Origin: Roseovarius nanhaiticus
GTDB taxonomy: Bacteria > Pseudomonadota > Alphaproteobacteria > Rhodobacterales > Rhodobacteraceae
Reading direction: 5' to 3'
Assembly (NCBI RefSeq): GCF_900156535.1
Contig: NZ_FTNV01000002.1
Span: 434,001-498,000 of the forward strand
Length of the DNA: 64,000 nt
Shown piece after piece: positions 41,221-49,686 of this stretch. The notes beneath the pieces are model-generated. The model was not told the DNA's origin, searched no databases, and was given only the letters and a program-made list of their open reading frames with translations. How positions within the stretch are numbered: position 1 is the stretch's first letter; the number at the start of each line of letters is the position of its first letter. The position numbers and the translations under genes were made by a program.

Positions 41221-42380
41221 TTGATCCTCATGTTTTCGGGGTTGAAGACAAGCTCGACATTTTGCCAGCTTGCAAATTTTTCGACCGGAAGGCCAAAGCC
41301 GCGGGCGCCGCAACGCAGGATCGCGCGGCGGGCCGCCTCATAAGCCTGCTGCGCCGAGCCTGCGGTGCCACCCGAGCTGTCGGTCATGCGCAGGGTGGAT
41401 TCGATGGGCCGCGCGTCCTCGGACATCTCGAAGCTGACGGTGACGACCGTGCGCAGCGCATCGCTGCTGAGCGAGCCGGTGTTCCAGCAGCTTTGCACGG
41501 CAACGCGCAGACCGTCCTTTTCACCCGCCGTCAGCGGTGGGCCCGCATTGATCGAGGGCGCGGGCGTTTCGGCGGCTCCGCCCAGCGCGGCGGCCAGTGC
41601 ATCATTGACGCTGGAGCTGTCGACCGAGGGCGCCGGGGCAGGCGCCGGATCAGGCTCTGGCGCCGCCTCGGGCGCAGGATCGGCGGTTGCTGTCTGCGTT
41701 TCGGGCTCCGGTTGCGGCGCTGGCTGTAGATTCTGCGGACGGGTGCGTGGACGCACTGAATTGAGCGGCGCGGAGTCTTGCTCCGCCTCCTCGGCCTCGG
41801 TCACGATTTCGGTCGCGGCAGCCTCGGGGGCGGTTGCCTCGGTTTCTTCGGAAACCGTCTCGCCCGCCTCATCCGGCACCGCCTCTTCGCGCACCACGTC
41901 ATCGACGGCGACGTCCGGCTCGGGCTGCGGCGCCGCCTGCGGCGCGACACGCTCAGCAGGCCGCTGCTGCGGGCGCGGTGAGGATTCGGGCACCAGAGCG
42001 GCCATGTCCTGCGACGGCTGCTCGATCACCGGCGCCTCGTCGGCGACGTCGGCCTGGGGCGCGGCGGGCGGGGGTGTCGGTGCAGGATCAGGCGCCGCTT
42101 CGGGCGCGGGCGTCGGCTGCGGCGCGTCGGGGGGCGTGTCGGCGGCACTGGTGAGATCGGGCGCGTCCTGCGGCACCTCGGGGGCGGCGGGCGGCGCGAT
42201 CTCGGTCGTTTGTTCGGGCGAGGTGCTGCGCGCGACAATCTCTGCATATTCCTCGGAGCTGACGGTCACGGCCTGCACCGCATCGAACTCGAACTCGCGG
42301 TCAGGAAAGGCGCCGCCAAAGAGCACCCAGCCAATGAGGCCGATATGCCCGGCGCCCGATATGATTTGACCGATATTCAC
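41217..42380 (-). CDS. tolA: Tol-Pal energy transducer TolA
   Basis: A 387-residue inner-membrane protein that spans the periplasm. One N-terminal helix (about 5-23, [18 protein letters not shown]) anchors it. Residues about 45-265 are a Pro/Ala/Glu low-complexity stalk, more Pro-rich than the helical enterobacterial version, as is usual in Rhodobacteraceae. The C-terminal TonB-like domain (about 285-387) has the [11 protein letters not shown] and GARGFGLP segments with a likely Cys pair. It sits 12 bases after tolR and overlaps tolB. Confidence 0.88.
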   Translation of the reverse strand: MNIGQIISGAGHIGLIGWVLFGGAFPDREFEFDAVQAVTVSSEEYAEIVARSTSPEQTTEIAPPAAPEVPQDAPDLTSAADTPPDAPQPTPAPEAAPDPAPTPPPAAPQADVADEAPVIEQPSQDMAALVPESSPRPQQRPAERVAPQAAPQPEPDVAVDDVVREEAVPDEAGETVSEETEATAPEAAATEIVTEAEEAEQDSAPLNSVRPRTRPQNLQPAPQPEPETQTATADPAPEAAPEPDPAPAPAPSVDSSSVNDALAAALGGAAETPAPSINAGPPLTAGEKDGLRVAVQSCWNTGSLSSDALRTVVTVSFEMSEDARPIESTLRMTDSSGGTAGSAQQAYEAARRAILRCGARGFGLPVEKFASWQNVELVFNPENMRIK

Positions 42381-42392
42381 GCGGGCCGCGCC

Positions 42393-42869
42393 TTAGCCTT
42401 CCGGCGCGTCCAGCGCCGGACCGCCGACATCCGTGACGAGGCCGATATTGTCAAAACCTCCGCGATTGAGCGCGCCCATGATCTGCACAACATCTGCATA
42501 GGGCACGGCGCCATCAGCGCGCAGGAACACGCGATTGCTCTCACGCTCGGCGGCAATGGCGCGCAGGCGGCCGATCAGATCCTCGCGGGCGACCTCAGTG
42601 GTCTGGATCGACACGACGCCCTCGGCGGTGATGGTGATTGTGAGTGGCTCTTCCTGCTCGCCCGGCAGGGCGTTGGCCGCCGTCTTGGGCAGCTCGACCG
42701 GCACGCCGACGGTCATCAGGGGCGCCGCCACCATGAAGATGATCAGCAGCACCAGCATCACGTCCACGAAGGGTGTGACGTTGATTTCGGACATGGGCCG
42801 CGCGCGGCTCCGCCCGCGCCTGCGACGCTTGCCCCCGCCGCCGCCCGAGCTTTGGATTGCTGCGCCCAT
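42393..42869 (-). CDS. tolR: Tol-Pal protein TolR (ExbD family)
   Basis: A 158-residue proton-channel partner of TolQ. An Arg-rich cytoplasmic N-terminus is followed by MSEINVTPFVDVMLVLLIIFMVAAPLM near 26, whose Asp is the proton-relay residue of ExbD/TolR. The periplasmic part (about 60-158) has RADGAVPYADVVQIMGALNRGG, the conserved dimerisation end. It starts four bases after tolQ. Confidence 0.95.
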   Translation of the reverse strand: MGAAIQSSGGGGGKRRRRGRSRARPMSEINVTPFVDVMLVLLIIFMVAAPLMTVGVPVELPKTAANALPGEQEEPLTITITAEGVVSIQTTEVAREDLIGRLRAIAAERESNRVFLRADGAVPYADVVQIMGALNRGGFDNIGLVTDVGGPALDAPEG

Positions 42870-42872
42870 GGC

Positions 42873-43568
42873 CTAGCTGTCCAACTGGCGGCTGAGGATG
42901 GTGGCGAACTCGTCGGCAAAGGCCTCGTAGCCCGCGACGATCCGGTCACTGTCAGCGCTCAGCTTGTTATAGAAGATGACCGCCGGGATCGCCGCCAGCA
43001 GGCCCAGAGCGGTGGCCAGAAGCGCCTCGGCAATGCCGGGCGCCACGACGGCGAGGCTGGTGTTCTGCGAGGCAGCAATGCCGACAAACGCCTGCATGAT
43101 ACCCCACACCGTGCCGAAAAGGCCGACAAACGGCGCGATCGAGCCGACAGTGGCCAGCACCGTCAGGTTGGATTGCAGCCCTTCGGATTCCTTGGCGATG
43201 GCCACGTCCATGCTGCGATCAATGCGCGCGGTCGCGCCCGCGATCATCCCGCCGTCCTGGCGATGGCTACGGCGCCACTCCATCATGCCCGAGGCAAATA
43301 TGCGCTGCGAATGCCCTGCCGGATCTGTTCCGATTTGCTCGAAAAGTTCATCCAAGGGCTCGCCAGACCAGAATTGACGGTCAAAGGCGTCGGCCTCGGC
43401 GCGCGCCTTGCGATACATGATGAGTTTCTGGATGATGATCGCCCACGCCCAAAAGGACGCGAAGATCAGCATCAGCATCACCACCTTCACGATGAAAGTG
43501 GCCTGCGCGAACATGCCCCACATCGAAAAGTCGATTTGATGCGCGACTGCGAGTGTCTCTGCTTCCAT
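42873..43568 (-). CDS. tolQ: Tol-Pal protein TolQ (ExbB family)
   Basis: A 231-residue three-helix inner-membrane protein forming the proton channel with TolR. Helix 1 is about residues 20-42; helices 2 and 3 are about 135-160 and 175-200, with LATVGSIAPFVGLFGTVWGIM and GIAEALLATALGLLAAIPAV, the ExbB signature blocks. It begins the tolQRAB-pal-cpoB run on the minus strand, about 117 bases after ybgC. Confidence 0.96.
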   Translation of the reverse strand: MEAETLAVAHQIDFSMWGMFAQATFIVKVVMLMLIFASFWAWAIIIQKLIMYRKARAEADAFDRQFWSGEPLDELFEQIGTDPAGHSQRIFASGMMEWRRSHRQDGGMIAGATARIDRSMDVAIAKESEGLQSNLTVLATVGSIAPFVGLFGTVWGIMQAFVGIAASQNTSLAVVAPGIAEALLATALGLLAAIPAVIFYNKLSADSDRIVAGYEAFADEFATILSRQLDS

Positions 43569-43685
43569 ACTGCCTGCTCTTTTTTTGCGCGATGCGCCAT
43601 ATGGCCCGCGATATTTGGCCGCAAGCTATCTGATCACCGGTGCGATTGCCAATAACATCGCCGCTACCCGCGCGAAATTGCGCGA

Positions 43686-44108
43686 TCAGTGCAAAATCAG
43701 GCGGATATTCGCCGGAAGACGTGCGGGATGGCCCGTATCGGTCAGGCACACGATGGTGACGATGGCGGCGAAGATCGCCTCGCCGCCGCGCATCACCTGC
43801 TGGCGCAGCACCAGCCGCGCTCCACTGACCGATTGAACATCCGTCAGCACCTCTAGCCGGTCGTCGAACCGCGCAGCCATCAGGTAATCGCACTCGATCC
43901 GGCGAACGGCAAAGACAAGGCCGCCCTCGTCCTTCATGGCGCGCTGGTCGATTCCCATATCGGCCACCCAATCGCTGCGCGCGCGCTCGATGAACTTGAG
44001 GTAATTGGCGTGATAGACGATCCCGCCCATATCCGTGTCCTCATAATAGACGCGCACGTCAAAGCGGTGCGGAGGACGGGCGCCCGGGGCGCGGATTTCG
44101 CTGGCCAT
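43686..44108 (-). CDS. ybgC: YbgC-type acyl-CoA thioesterase
   Basis: A 140-residue hotdog-fold thioesterase usually first in the tol-pal operon and thought to act on short-chain acyl-CoA or on phospholipid metabolism. The 4-hydroxybenzoyl-CoA thioesterase motif YYEDTDMGGIVYHANYLKFIERARSD near residue 20 includes the catalytic Asp. ATG 44108 fits family length; 117 bases before tolQ hold no gene. Neighbourhood confirms the assignment. Confidence 0.93.
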   Translation of the reverse strand: MASEIRAPGARPPHRFDVRVYYEDTDMGGIVYHANYLKFIERARSDWVADMGIDQRAMKDEGGLVFAVRRIECDYLMAARFDDRLEVLTDVQSVSGARLVLRQQVMRGGEAIFAAIVTIVCLTDTGHPARLPANIRLILH

Positions 44109-44222
44109 GTTTTGCGGGGCCTTTCTGCAGGGTGGTGCTGGACGGCATTAAGCATTTTTGCGGGCGGCGGTGCAATGCGGCGGGCCGGGCTTTACGCCTG
44201 CGCGCTTGTATGCTGTTATCCA

Positions 44223-44248
44223 ACTTACCGACAGGGGTGTCGGCAAGT
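44223..44248. promoter_or_regulatory. Inverted repeat upstream of amidohydrolase
   Basis: ACTTACCGACA (44223-44233) and TGTCGGCAAGT (44238-44248) are inverted repeats matching at ten of eleven positions around GGGG, 40 bases before the amidohydrolase start. It may be a repressor operator or a leader hairpin; no regulator gene is adjacent. Confidence 0.4.
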
Positions 44249-44288
44249 GCCGCGCACCCCGCCCGCACATCCGAAAGAGGAATTCATC

Positions 44289-45524
44289 ATGACGTCATTG
44301 CTGATCAAGAACGCGCGTATCGTGGACGGCACCAGCGATCGCCCCGGCGATCCGGTAGACATTGCCATCGAGGACGGGCGCTTCGTCGAGGTCGGTTCTG
44401 GCGTCAAGTTCAACGCCGATGAGACGCTGGACATGAAGAGCGGCATCGTGATGCCCGGCCTGATCGACTGCCATGTGCATGTCATTGCCACCACGGCCAA
44501 TCTTGGCCTGAATGCGGATCTGCCGAATTCCTGGATCGCGCTCAAATCGGCGCAGATGATGCGCGCGATGCTCATGCGCGGCTTTACCACCGTGCGCGAT
44601 CTGGGCGGCGCGGACCGCGGATTGCAAAAGGCGCAGGAGGACGGGCTGATGGACGCGCCCCGCCTCGTGATCTGCGGCAAGGCGCTGAGCCAGACGGGCG
44701 GGCACACCGATTACCGCGGCCCCAATCAGAGCCGCGATGTGAGCTGGTACAAGGACAAGCTGGGCTCGATGGGCCGTATTCTGGACGGGGTAGACGCGAT
44801 GCGCGCCGCCTGCCGGGACGAGCTGAAGAATGGCGCGCAATTCATCAAGATCATGGCCGACGGGGGCGTCTCGTCACCCTCCGATCCGGTGGGATACCTC
44901 GTTTTTTCGGTCGATGAATTGAAGGCCGCGGTCGAGGTCGCCAAGGGGTTCGGCACCTATGTGTCAGGGCATCTCTACGACGACACGGCGATCAACCGCG
45001 CACTCGATGCCGGTTTCGAGTGCGTCGAGCACGGCAACCTGATGAGCGACGAGACCATTCAGCGCATCGCCCGCGAGGGACAATGCGTCGTGCCCACCAA
45101 CATCACCTATGATCGCCTGGCCAAGACCGGCGCAGACTATGGCCTGCCAGAAGAATCGATCGCCAAGATCGCCGACGTACGCGAGGCCGGGCTGGAGCGC
45201 TTGGCCAAGATGCATGACGCGGGCGTGACCGTCGGCTACGGCTCGGACCTTCTGGGTGGGATGCAGCCGCACCAGTCGGGCGAGTTTCCCTTGCGAGGGC
45301 AGTTCATCCCCGCGGATGCGGTGATCCGCTCGGCCACCGTGGATGCGGCGAAGGTGCTCCGCATGGAGGGCGAGCTTGGGGCGATCACGCCGGGCGCACA
45401 TGCCGATCTGATCGCGGTCGACGGCAATCCGCTGGAGGATCTGAACCTTCTGACCGAACAAGGCGCGCATATGCCACTTATCTTGCAGGGCGGTGTGGCC
45501 AAGAAGAAGGCAGCGGGGCTGTAG
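44289..45524 (+). CDS. Metal-dependent amidohydrolase family protein
   Basis: A 411-residue amidohydrolase resembling imidazolonepropionase-like and Xaa-amino-acid dipeptidase-type enzymes. Metal sites: HVHV in GLIDCHVHVIATTAN near 61, a candidate carboxylated Lys in FIKIMADGG near 193, His in SGHLYDD near 230 and CVEHGNL near 251, and the final Asp in GYGSDLLGG near 318. ATG 44289 has AGAGG upstream; the 93 codons before it are shadow sequence. It stands alone on the plus strand, divergent from ybgC, and its substrate (probably an acyl-amino acid or dipeptide) is unknown. Confidence 0.85.
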   Translation: MTSLLIKNARIVDGTSDRPGDPVDIAIEDGRFVEVGSGVKFNADETLDMKSGIVMPGLIDCHVHVIATTANLGLNADLPNSWIALKSAQMMRAMLMRGFTTVRDLGGADRGLQKAQEDGLMDAPRLVICGKALSQTGGHTDYRGPNQSRDVSWYKDKLGSMGRILDGVDAMRAACRDELKNGAQFIKIMADGGVSSPSDPVGYLVFSVDELKAAVEVAKGFGTYVSGHLYDDTAINRALDAGFECVEHGNLMSDETIQRIAREGQCVVPTNITYDRLAKTGADYGLPEESIAKIADVREAGLERLAKMHDAGVTVGYGSDLLGGMQPHQSGEFPLRGQFIPADAVIRSATVDAAKVLRMEGELGAITPGAHADLIAVDGNPLEDLNLLTEQGAHMPLILQGGVAKKKAAGL

Positions 45525-45686
45525 GTCGAGAGCCGGGGGCGCGGCCTGCATCTTGCGGGCGGTTGGGTGGAACGGCTGCTTCTATCCGATGCGATTCTGC
45601 CGTTCGCCACGGATGCCTCCGATGGCGGCTTTGGGAAAACCGGCGCAGAGGGTATGCTTTGCCTCCGAAGTTGAGCGGAGAGCGTT

Positions 45687-46316
45687 GTGTTGGAATTTGA
45701 TGAACAGATCAAAAGTATCGAGCGGCTCAGAGAGCTTTTGCCGACCGAAGGCTTTACGAACACTTTTCTCAAGGTAAGCGATCGACTGAACGACACAGCG
45801 CGGAAATTCATCGAATTTGCGCCATTTGTTGTCGTAGCAACCAAAGCGCCCGAAGGTCTGATTGACGTCTCGCCAAAAGGTGACCCTGCAGGTTTCGTCG
45901 AAGTCTACGATGACAAGACGCTCATCATTCCGGACAGGCTCGGAAATCACCGTGTCGATGGCTTTCAAAATCTATTGGAAGACCCGAACATTGCCGTCCT
46001 CTTCGTTGTGCCCGGCCACGGTGACACGCTGCGCATCGCGGGCAAGGCACGCATTGTGAAAGATGCGGCAATCAGCAAGCGCCATGCGATCAACGGAAAG
46101 CAGCCATTGCTCGCACTCGTTATTGAGGTCGAGGAAGCTTTCATGCACTGCTCGAAATCTTTCATTCGGTCTCGGTTATGGCACCCTGATCACTGGCCCG
46201 AACGCAAGTCCGCCCCCACACTTGCTGAATGGGTGATGTCCACGGTCGATAGGGATCAAACGCTGCAAGAGGTCGAAGATGATCACGCAGCGGACGAAGG
46301 AACCCGGCTCTACTAG
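45687..46316 (+). CDS. PPOX-class FMN flavoprotein (pyridoxamine oxidase-like)
   Basis: A 209-residue split-barrel flavoprotein like the MSMEG_1061 group. The fold is seen in PFVVVATKAPEGLIDVSPKGDPAGFV near 46, LIIPDRLGNHRVDGFQNLLEDPNIAVLFVVPG near 78, and GKARIVKD near 118; the end has a zinc-like CSKSF stretch and a WPERKSAP segment. GTG 45687 follows GGAGA. Base composition is lower in G+C than its neighbours, suggesting separate acquisition. Substrate unknown; a general pyridoxine role is unlikely. Confidence 0.78.
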   Translation: MLEFDEQIKSIERLRELLPTEGFTNTFLKVSDRLNDTARKFIEFAPFVVVATKAPEGLIDVSPKGDPAGFVEVYDDKTLIIPDRLGNHRVDGFQNLLEDPNIAVLFVVPGHGDTLRIAGKARIVKDAAISKRHAINGKQPLLALVIEVEEAFMHCSKSFIRSRLWHPDHWPERKSAPTLAEWVMSTVDRDQTLQEVEDDHAADEGTRLY

Positions 46317-46423
46317 ACTGCCGGAAAGAGGCCGTTTGCGCGCTACGCCGGATCCGGCGACTCGGGCCCAAGAACAAAGCCGCCGGCTGCGCGCGGTGGG
46401 GCAGATCCGAACGTCCGCGTGAG

Positions 46424-47305
46424 TTACGGCCCTCGATCGCCGGCCGCGTCAGTTGACACAGCTTCGGTATCTACTTTTTCAAGCAGCCAGTCGCGGAAGT
46501 CGCAGGCAGTGGTCTTGGCCTCGTTGATTCTCAAATAATAGGCTTCTGTGGACGCAGCCACCGCCGAATGCGCCATGACAAGCTGCCCCGTTTGCAGCGC
46601 GTTATGCGCCAGTATTTCTGCGACCAGGGCCACGCCCGTGCCATGTGCCGCGATGTTCAAGGCGGCGCCATACGTGTCGACGAAAATCTCCGGCTTCAGG
46701 TTTTTGCCAACAAGGGTGCCCCATGTCTTCCAACCATCCGACGTGCCCACGGCTTCGATGAGGGGCAAGATATCGACAGTCCCCGGCAGCCCCGGCGCCT
46801 TCAGGGCGACCAGACCCTTGCATTTCAGACGAGCCGCATTGCGGCCGACTTGCTTTTCAGAGCCGAAGGGGATTTCGACATCCGCTCTGACGGTATTGAA
46901 ATCGTCGGGCCAGATCGTGCTCAGAAACCGCAATCGGATTTCAGGGTGCCGCTGCGTGAATTCCGAAAGATGCGGCGCGATGATCCATTGGGCGACGCTG
47001 ACCGAAGATGCGATGGTCAGAACATTGTCCGTTGGCAAGGGATCGTATGCGCGCGTGGCGGCCGTCAGGCTTTCCAGGGCGGCGCCGACCTTGGGCAGCA
47101 ACTTGCGGCCATCATCGGTCAGCGACAGCCCCCGCGCCCGGCGGATGAACAGCATGACACCCAGAGAGGTCTCCAACGATCTGACATGCTGACTCACGGC
47201 AGATTGCGTCATCCCGATCTCGGATGCAGCAGCGGTAAAGCTCAGGTGGCGCGCGGCAGATTCAAACGCGCGGAACCACGCAAGCGGTGGCAGAGATTTC
47301 ACCAT
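46424..47305 (-). CDS. GcvA-like LysR regulator of the flavin-monooxygenase operon
   Basis: A 293-residue LysR regulator with the GcvA-type opening SLPPLAWFRAFESAARHLSFTAAASEIGMTQSAVSQHV. The helix-turn-helix is about residues 5-65 and the effector domain about 90-290. I prefer ATG 47305 to ATG 47320, because a palindromic LysR box overlaps 47320 and would otherwise lie within the coding start; neither start has a strong ribosome site. It is divergent from a five-gene catabolic operon and is its probable regulator. Confidence 0.85.
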   Translation of the reverse strand: MVKSLPPLAWFRAFESAARHLSFTAAASEIGMTQSAVSQHVRSLETSLGVMLFIRRARGLSLTDDGRKLLPKVGAALESLTAATRAYDPLPTDNVLTIASSVSVAQWIIAPHLSEFTQRHPEIRLRFLSTIWPDDFNTVRADVEIPFGSEKQVGRNAARLKCKGLVALKAPGLPGTVDILPLIEAVGTSDGWKTWGTLVGKNLKPEIFVDTYGAALNIAAHGTGVALVAEILAHNALQTGQLVMAHSAVAASTEAYYLRINEAKTTACDFRDWLLEKVDTEAVSTDAAGDRGP

Positions 47306-47318
47306 GCTCAAGCAACCC

Positions 47319-47366
47319 ATTAGCTCTGCTAATGTCTAAGCCTCAAAATCATTCATTTGTCAAATG
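47319..47366. promoter_or_regulatory. LysR-box palindromes in divergent promoter
   Basis: ATTAGC-TCT-GCTAAT (47319-47333) is a perfect 15-base palindrome with the LysR T-N11-A form. A second perfect palindrome, CATTTG-T-CAAATG, lies at 47354-47366. Both are between the LysR gene and the operon start at 47413, matching recognition and activation sites of a LysR regulator. Confidence 0.6.
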
Positions 47367-47412
47367 GGGCCCGGCCTGCGGATATTCGGCGGATGCTCTA
47401 GCGAGGAACACC

Positions 47413-48012
47413 ATGCATCCAGAAATCCGAAAAATCGTAACCTATGATGAAGAAATTTTCATTGAGGGGTTTCGCGCTGCAGAACACCCTTGGCGCCTCT
47501 TCGCCGTTGCTGCGGTGGTCCGCAACCCATGGGCCGGGCGGTTCGTCGAAGATCTCAAGCCTGAAATCCACGCCTATGGCCCGATCCTGGGCGAGATGAT
47601 GACAAAGCGCATGATCAGGCTTGCCGGATCGGGCGAAGCGATCGAGGCCTACGGCAAAGCCGCGGTCGTCGGGTTGGACGGCGAGATCGAGCACGCGTCG
47701 GGCCTCATCCACACCCTGCGGTTCGGTAACTTCTACCGCGAGGCGGTGGGCGCGAAATCGTATCTCGCCTTCACCAATACGCGCGGCGGGGCGAACGCGC
47801 CCATCATGGTTCCGCTGATGGACAAGAACGACGCGGGACGCCGCTCGCATTACCTGACGATCCAGTTCGCGATCCCGGACGCGCCGCGTGCCGACGAAAT
47901 CGTGGTCGTTCTTGGTGCGGCGACTGGCGGACGGCCACATCATCGTATCGGCGACAGGTATCAGGACTTGAAGGATCTGGGTCATGACTTGGACAACCCG
48001 GCCGCGGTCTGA
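47413..48012 (+). CDS. DUF1185 (amino acid synthesis family) protein
   Basis: A 199-residue DUF1185 protein (Pfam AA_synth name, function not established). Conserved parts: RLFAVAAVVRNPWAGRF near 28, GEMMTKRMIRLAG near 60, GKAAVVGLDGEIEHASGLIHTLRFGN near 81 and ALTNTRGG-like FTNTRGGANAPIMVPL near 119. ATG 47413 is preceded by GAGG; the 42 earlier codons are not conserved-looking. Family members are common beside LLM monooxygenases and flavin reductases, which fits a catabolic role. It overlaps the next gene by 29 bases. Confidence 0.85.
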   Translation: MHPEIRKIVTYDEEIFIEGFRAAEHPWRLFAVAAVVRNPWAGRFVEDLKPEIHAYGPILGEMMTKRMIRLAGSGEAIEAYGKAAVVGLDGEIEHASGLIHTLRFGNFYREAVGAKSYLAFTNTRGGANAPIMVPLMDKNDAGRRSHYLTIQFAIPDAPRADEIVVVLGAATGGRPHHRIGDRYQDLKDLGHDLDNPAAV

Positions 48013-48763
48013 CATCGGACAGATCAGCATGATCCGCAACGGGCAAGGACGGCAGGTCGTGCTGATCCACGGCGTCGGCTTGCGCGCCGAGGCTTGGGGC
48101 GGGCAGCTGCAAACCTTGGCGCAAAAATACGCGGTTCTCGCCGTCGATATGCCAGGACATGGGCAGAGCGCCCGCTTGCCAGGGCGGCCTTCCTTGGCGG
48201 ATTTCACGGACGCGATCGCGCCGGTGATATCCACCTCCGCGGTGGTCATCGGGCATTCCTTCGGGGCGATGATCGCGCTGGACATGGCAATCCGCTATCC
48301 CGCGCGCGTGGGCGGCGTGGTTGCCCTGAACGCTGTTTTCCAAAGAGATGCGGCGGCGAAGACAGCAGTCGAGGCGCGCGCGTCGAGCTTGGACGGAGAG
48401 ACGGTGGCTGACCCATCCGCGCCCTTGGAAAGATGGTTTGGTGCCGAGCCGTCTGCGGCCCGAAATGCCTGCCACGCGTGGCTCTGCACGGTCGATCCCG
48501 CAGGCTACAGAGATGCCTACCGCGTCTTCGCGACCGAGGATGGTCCGGCCGAGAGCGCCCTCGCGCAACTCCATTGCCCGGCTTTGTTCCTGACCGGCGC
48601 GGACGAGCCGAATTCCACCCCTGCCATGTCGAAACGCATGGCAGAGCTGGCGCCGGATGGGCACGCGGTCACTGTCGACGGGGCGGCGCATATGGCGCCG
48701 ATGACGCATGCCGCTGAGATCAATCCCATTCTGGAGCAGTTCATTCAGGAGGCCTTGCAATGA
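47984..48763 (+). CDS. Alpha/beta-hydrolase
   Basis: A 259-residue alpha/beta hydrolase. The oxyanion region VLIHGVGLRAEAWGGQ near residue 26, nucleophile elbow VIGHSFGAMIALDM near 87 (Ser), an Asp in FLTGADEPNS near 206 and the His in DGAAHMAPM near 233 give the triad. It could open a lactone or ester made by the monooxygenase of the same operon. The ATG start lies within the DUF1185 gene; a later Met at about codon 16 is possible. It overlaps the next gene by four bases. Confidence 0.85.
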   Translation: MTWTTRPRSDIGQISMIRNGQGRQVVLIHGVGLRAEAWGGQLQTLAQKYAVLAVDMPGHGQSARLPGRPSLADFTDAIAPVISTSAVVIGHSFGAMIALDMAIRYPARVGGVVALNAVFQRDAAAKTAVEARASSLDGETVADPSAPLERWFGAEPSAARNACHAWLCTVDPAGYRDAYRVFATEDGPAESALAQLHCPALFLTGADEPNSTPAMSKRMAELAPDGHAVTVDGAAHMAPMTHAAEINPILEQFIQEALQ

Positions 48764-49683
48764 CGCAGATCGACCCCCGCGCTCTGCGATCGGCGCTCGG
48801 AAGCTTCATGACCGGGGTGACCGTTGTGACCGCCCTTCGCAACGACGGCGTTGCTGTCGGGTTCACGGCGAATTCCTTTTCTTCGGTATCGCTCGATCCG
48901 CCGCTGGTGCTGGTCTGTCCGGGCAAATTCCTGTCGAGCTTCGACACCTTCGCCAACGCCAGACACTTCGCCATCAATATCCTGGCGGAAGGGCAAGAAG
49001 ACGTCTCCAACATTTTCGCCAAATCCACAGCGGATCGTTTTGCACAGGTTCCACACCGGTTCGATGCCAATGGCGTGCCGCTTATCGAAGGCGCGGCCGC
49101 TCAGTTTTCCTGCACCACGGAACAAGTCGTTCCGGCGGGGGATCATTGCATCCTGATCGGCAGGGTCGACACCTTCGTTCACGCCCGGGATGCGGGGTTG
49201 GGCTACGTCAACGGGCGGTATTTCAGCCTTGGGCTAGAGCGCGCCGCATTCGACGAAACAAGCGGCCCGGCGGTCTGCGGTGCAATCATAGAGAGCGGCA
49301 GAGACGTGCTGATGGTCCAGACCAAGAATGGTCTGAGGCCGCCCCATTGCGCGCATATGGAGCGTGGCCGCCTGATCAATGATCTGCGCGACACCCTGAT
49401 CACCGCCGGGATCGAGGCGGACCTGGGCCAAGCCTACTCGGTGTTCGAGAGCAACGCGCCGCGTGTGCAGTACAGCTACTTTTTGGCAACGGGCCATTTG
49501 ACTGCGCAGGCGCCAGGTATCGTCGCCGTCCCGATTGCGGACCTTACGAAGCAGACGTTCGCGAGCGCGCCCATCGCGCGGATGATGACGCGCTTCGCGC
49601 TCGAGCATCAGACGCGCAACTTCTCGCTTTATGTCGGAAGTTCCGAAGAGGGCGCGACCCACCAATATCAGACAGGAAGGTAG
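48760..49683 (+). CDS. Flavin reductase with C-terminal extra domain
   Basis: A 307-residue protein: residues about 5-165 are a flavin reductase-like domain (FMTGVTVVTALRNDGVAVGFTANSF near 17, RHFAINILAEGQEDVSNIF near 68, CILIGRVDTFVH near 127, YVNGRYFSLG near 147). Stand-alone flavin reductases end here; this one continues with a 140-residue domain of NUDIX-like or regulatory appearance (SGRDVLMVQTKNGLRPPH near 184, YSYFLATGHL near 238) whose catalytic box I cannot see. It would supply reduced flavin to the next gene's LLM monooxygenase, which begins four bases after its stop. Confidence 0.82.
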   Translation: MTQIDPRALRSALGSFMTGVTVVTALRNDGVAVGFTANSFSSVSLDPPLVLVCPGKFLSSFDTFANARHFAINILAEGQEDVSNIFAKSTADRFAQVPHRFDANGVPLIEGAAAQFSCTTEQVVPAGDHCILIGRVDTFVHARDAGLGYVNGRYFSLGLERAAFDETSGPAVCGAIIESGRDVLMVQTKNGLRPPHCAHMERGRLINDLRDTLITAGIEADLGQAYSVFESNAPRVQYSYFLATGHLTAQAPGIVAVPIADLTKQTFASAPIARMMTRFALEHQTRNFSLYVGSSEEGATHQYQTGR

Positions 49684-49686
49684 CCC

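Noticed and set aside
41365..42369. Ser/Gly/Ala-rich plus-strand ORF
   Set aside because: Antisense of the Pro/Ala/Glu repeats of tolA; low complexity is inherited from tolA.
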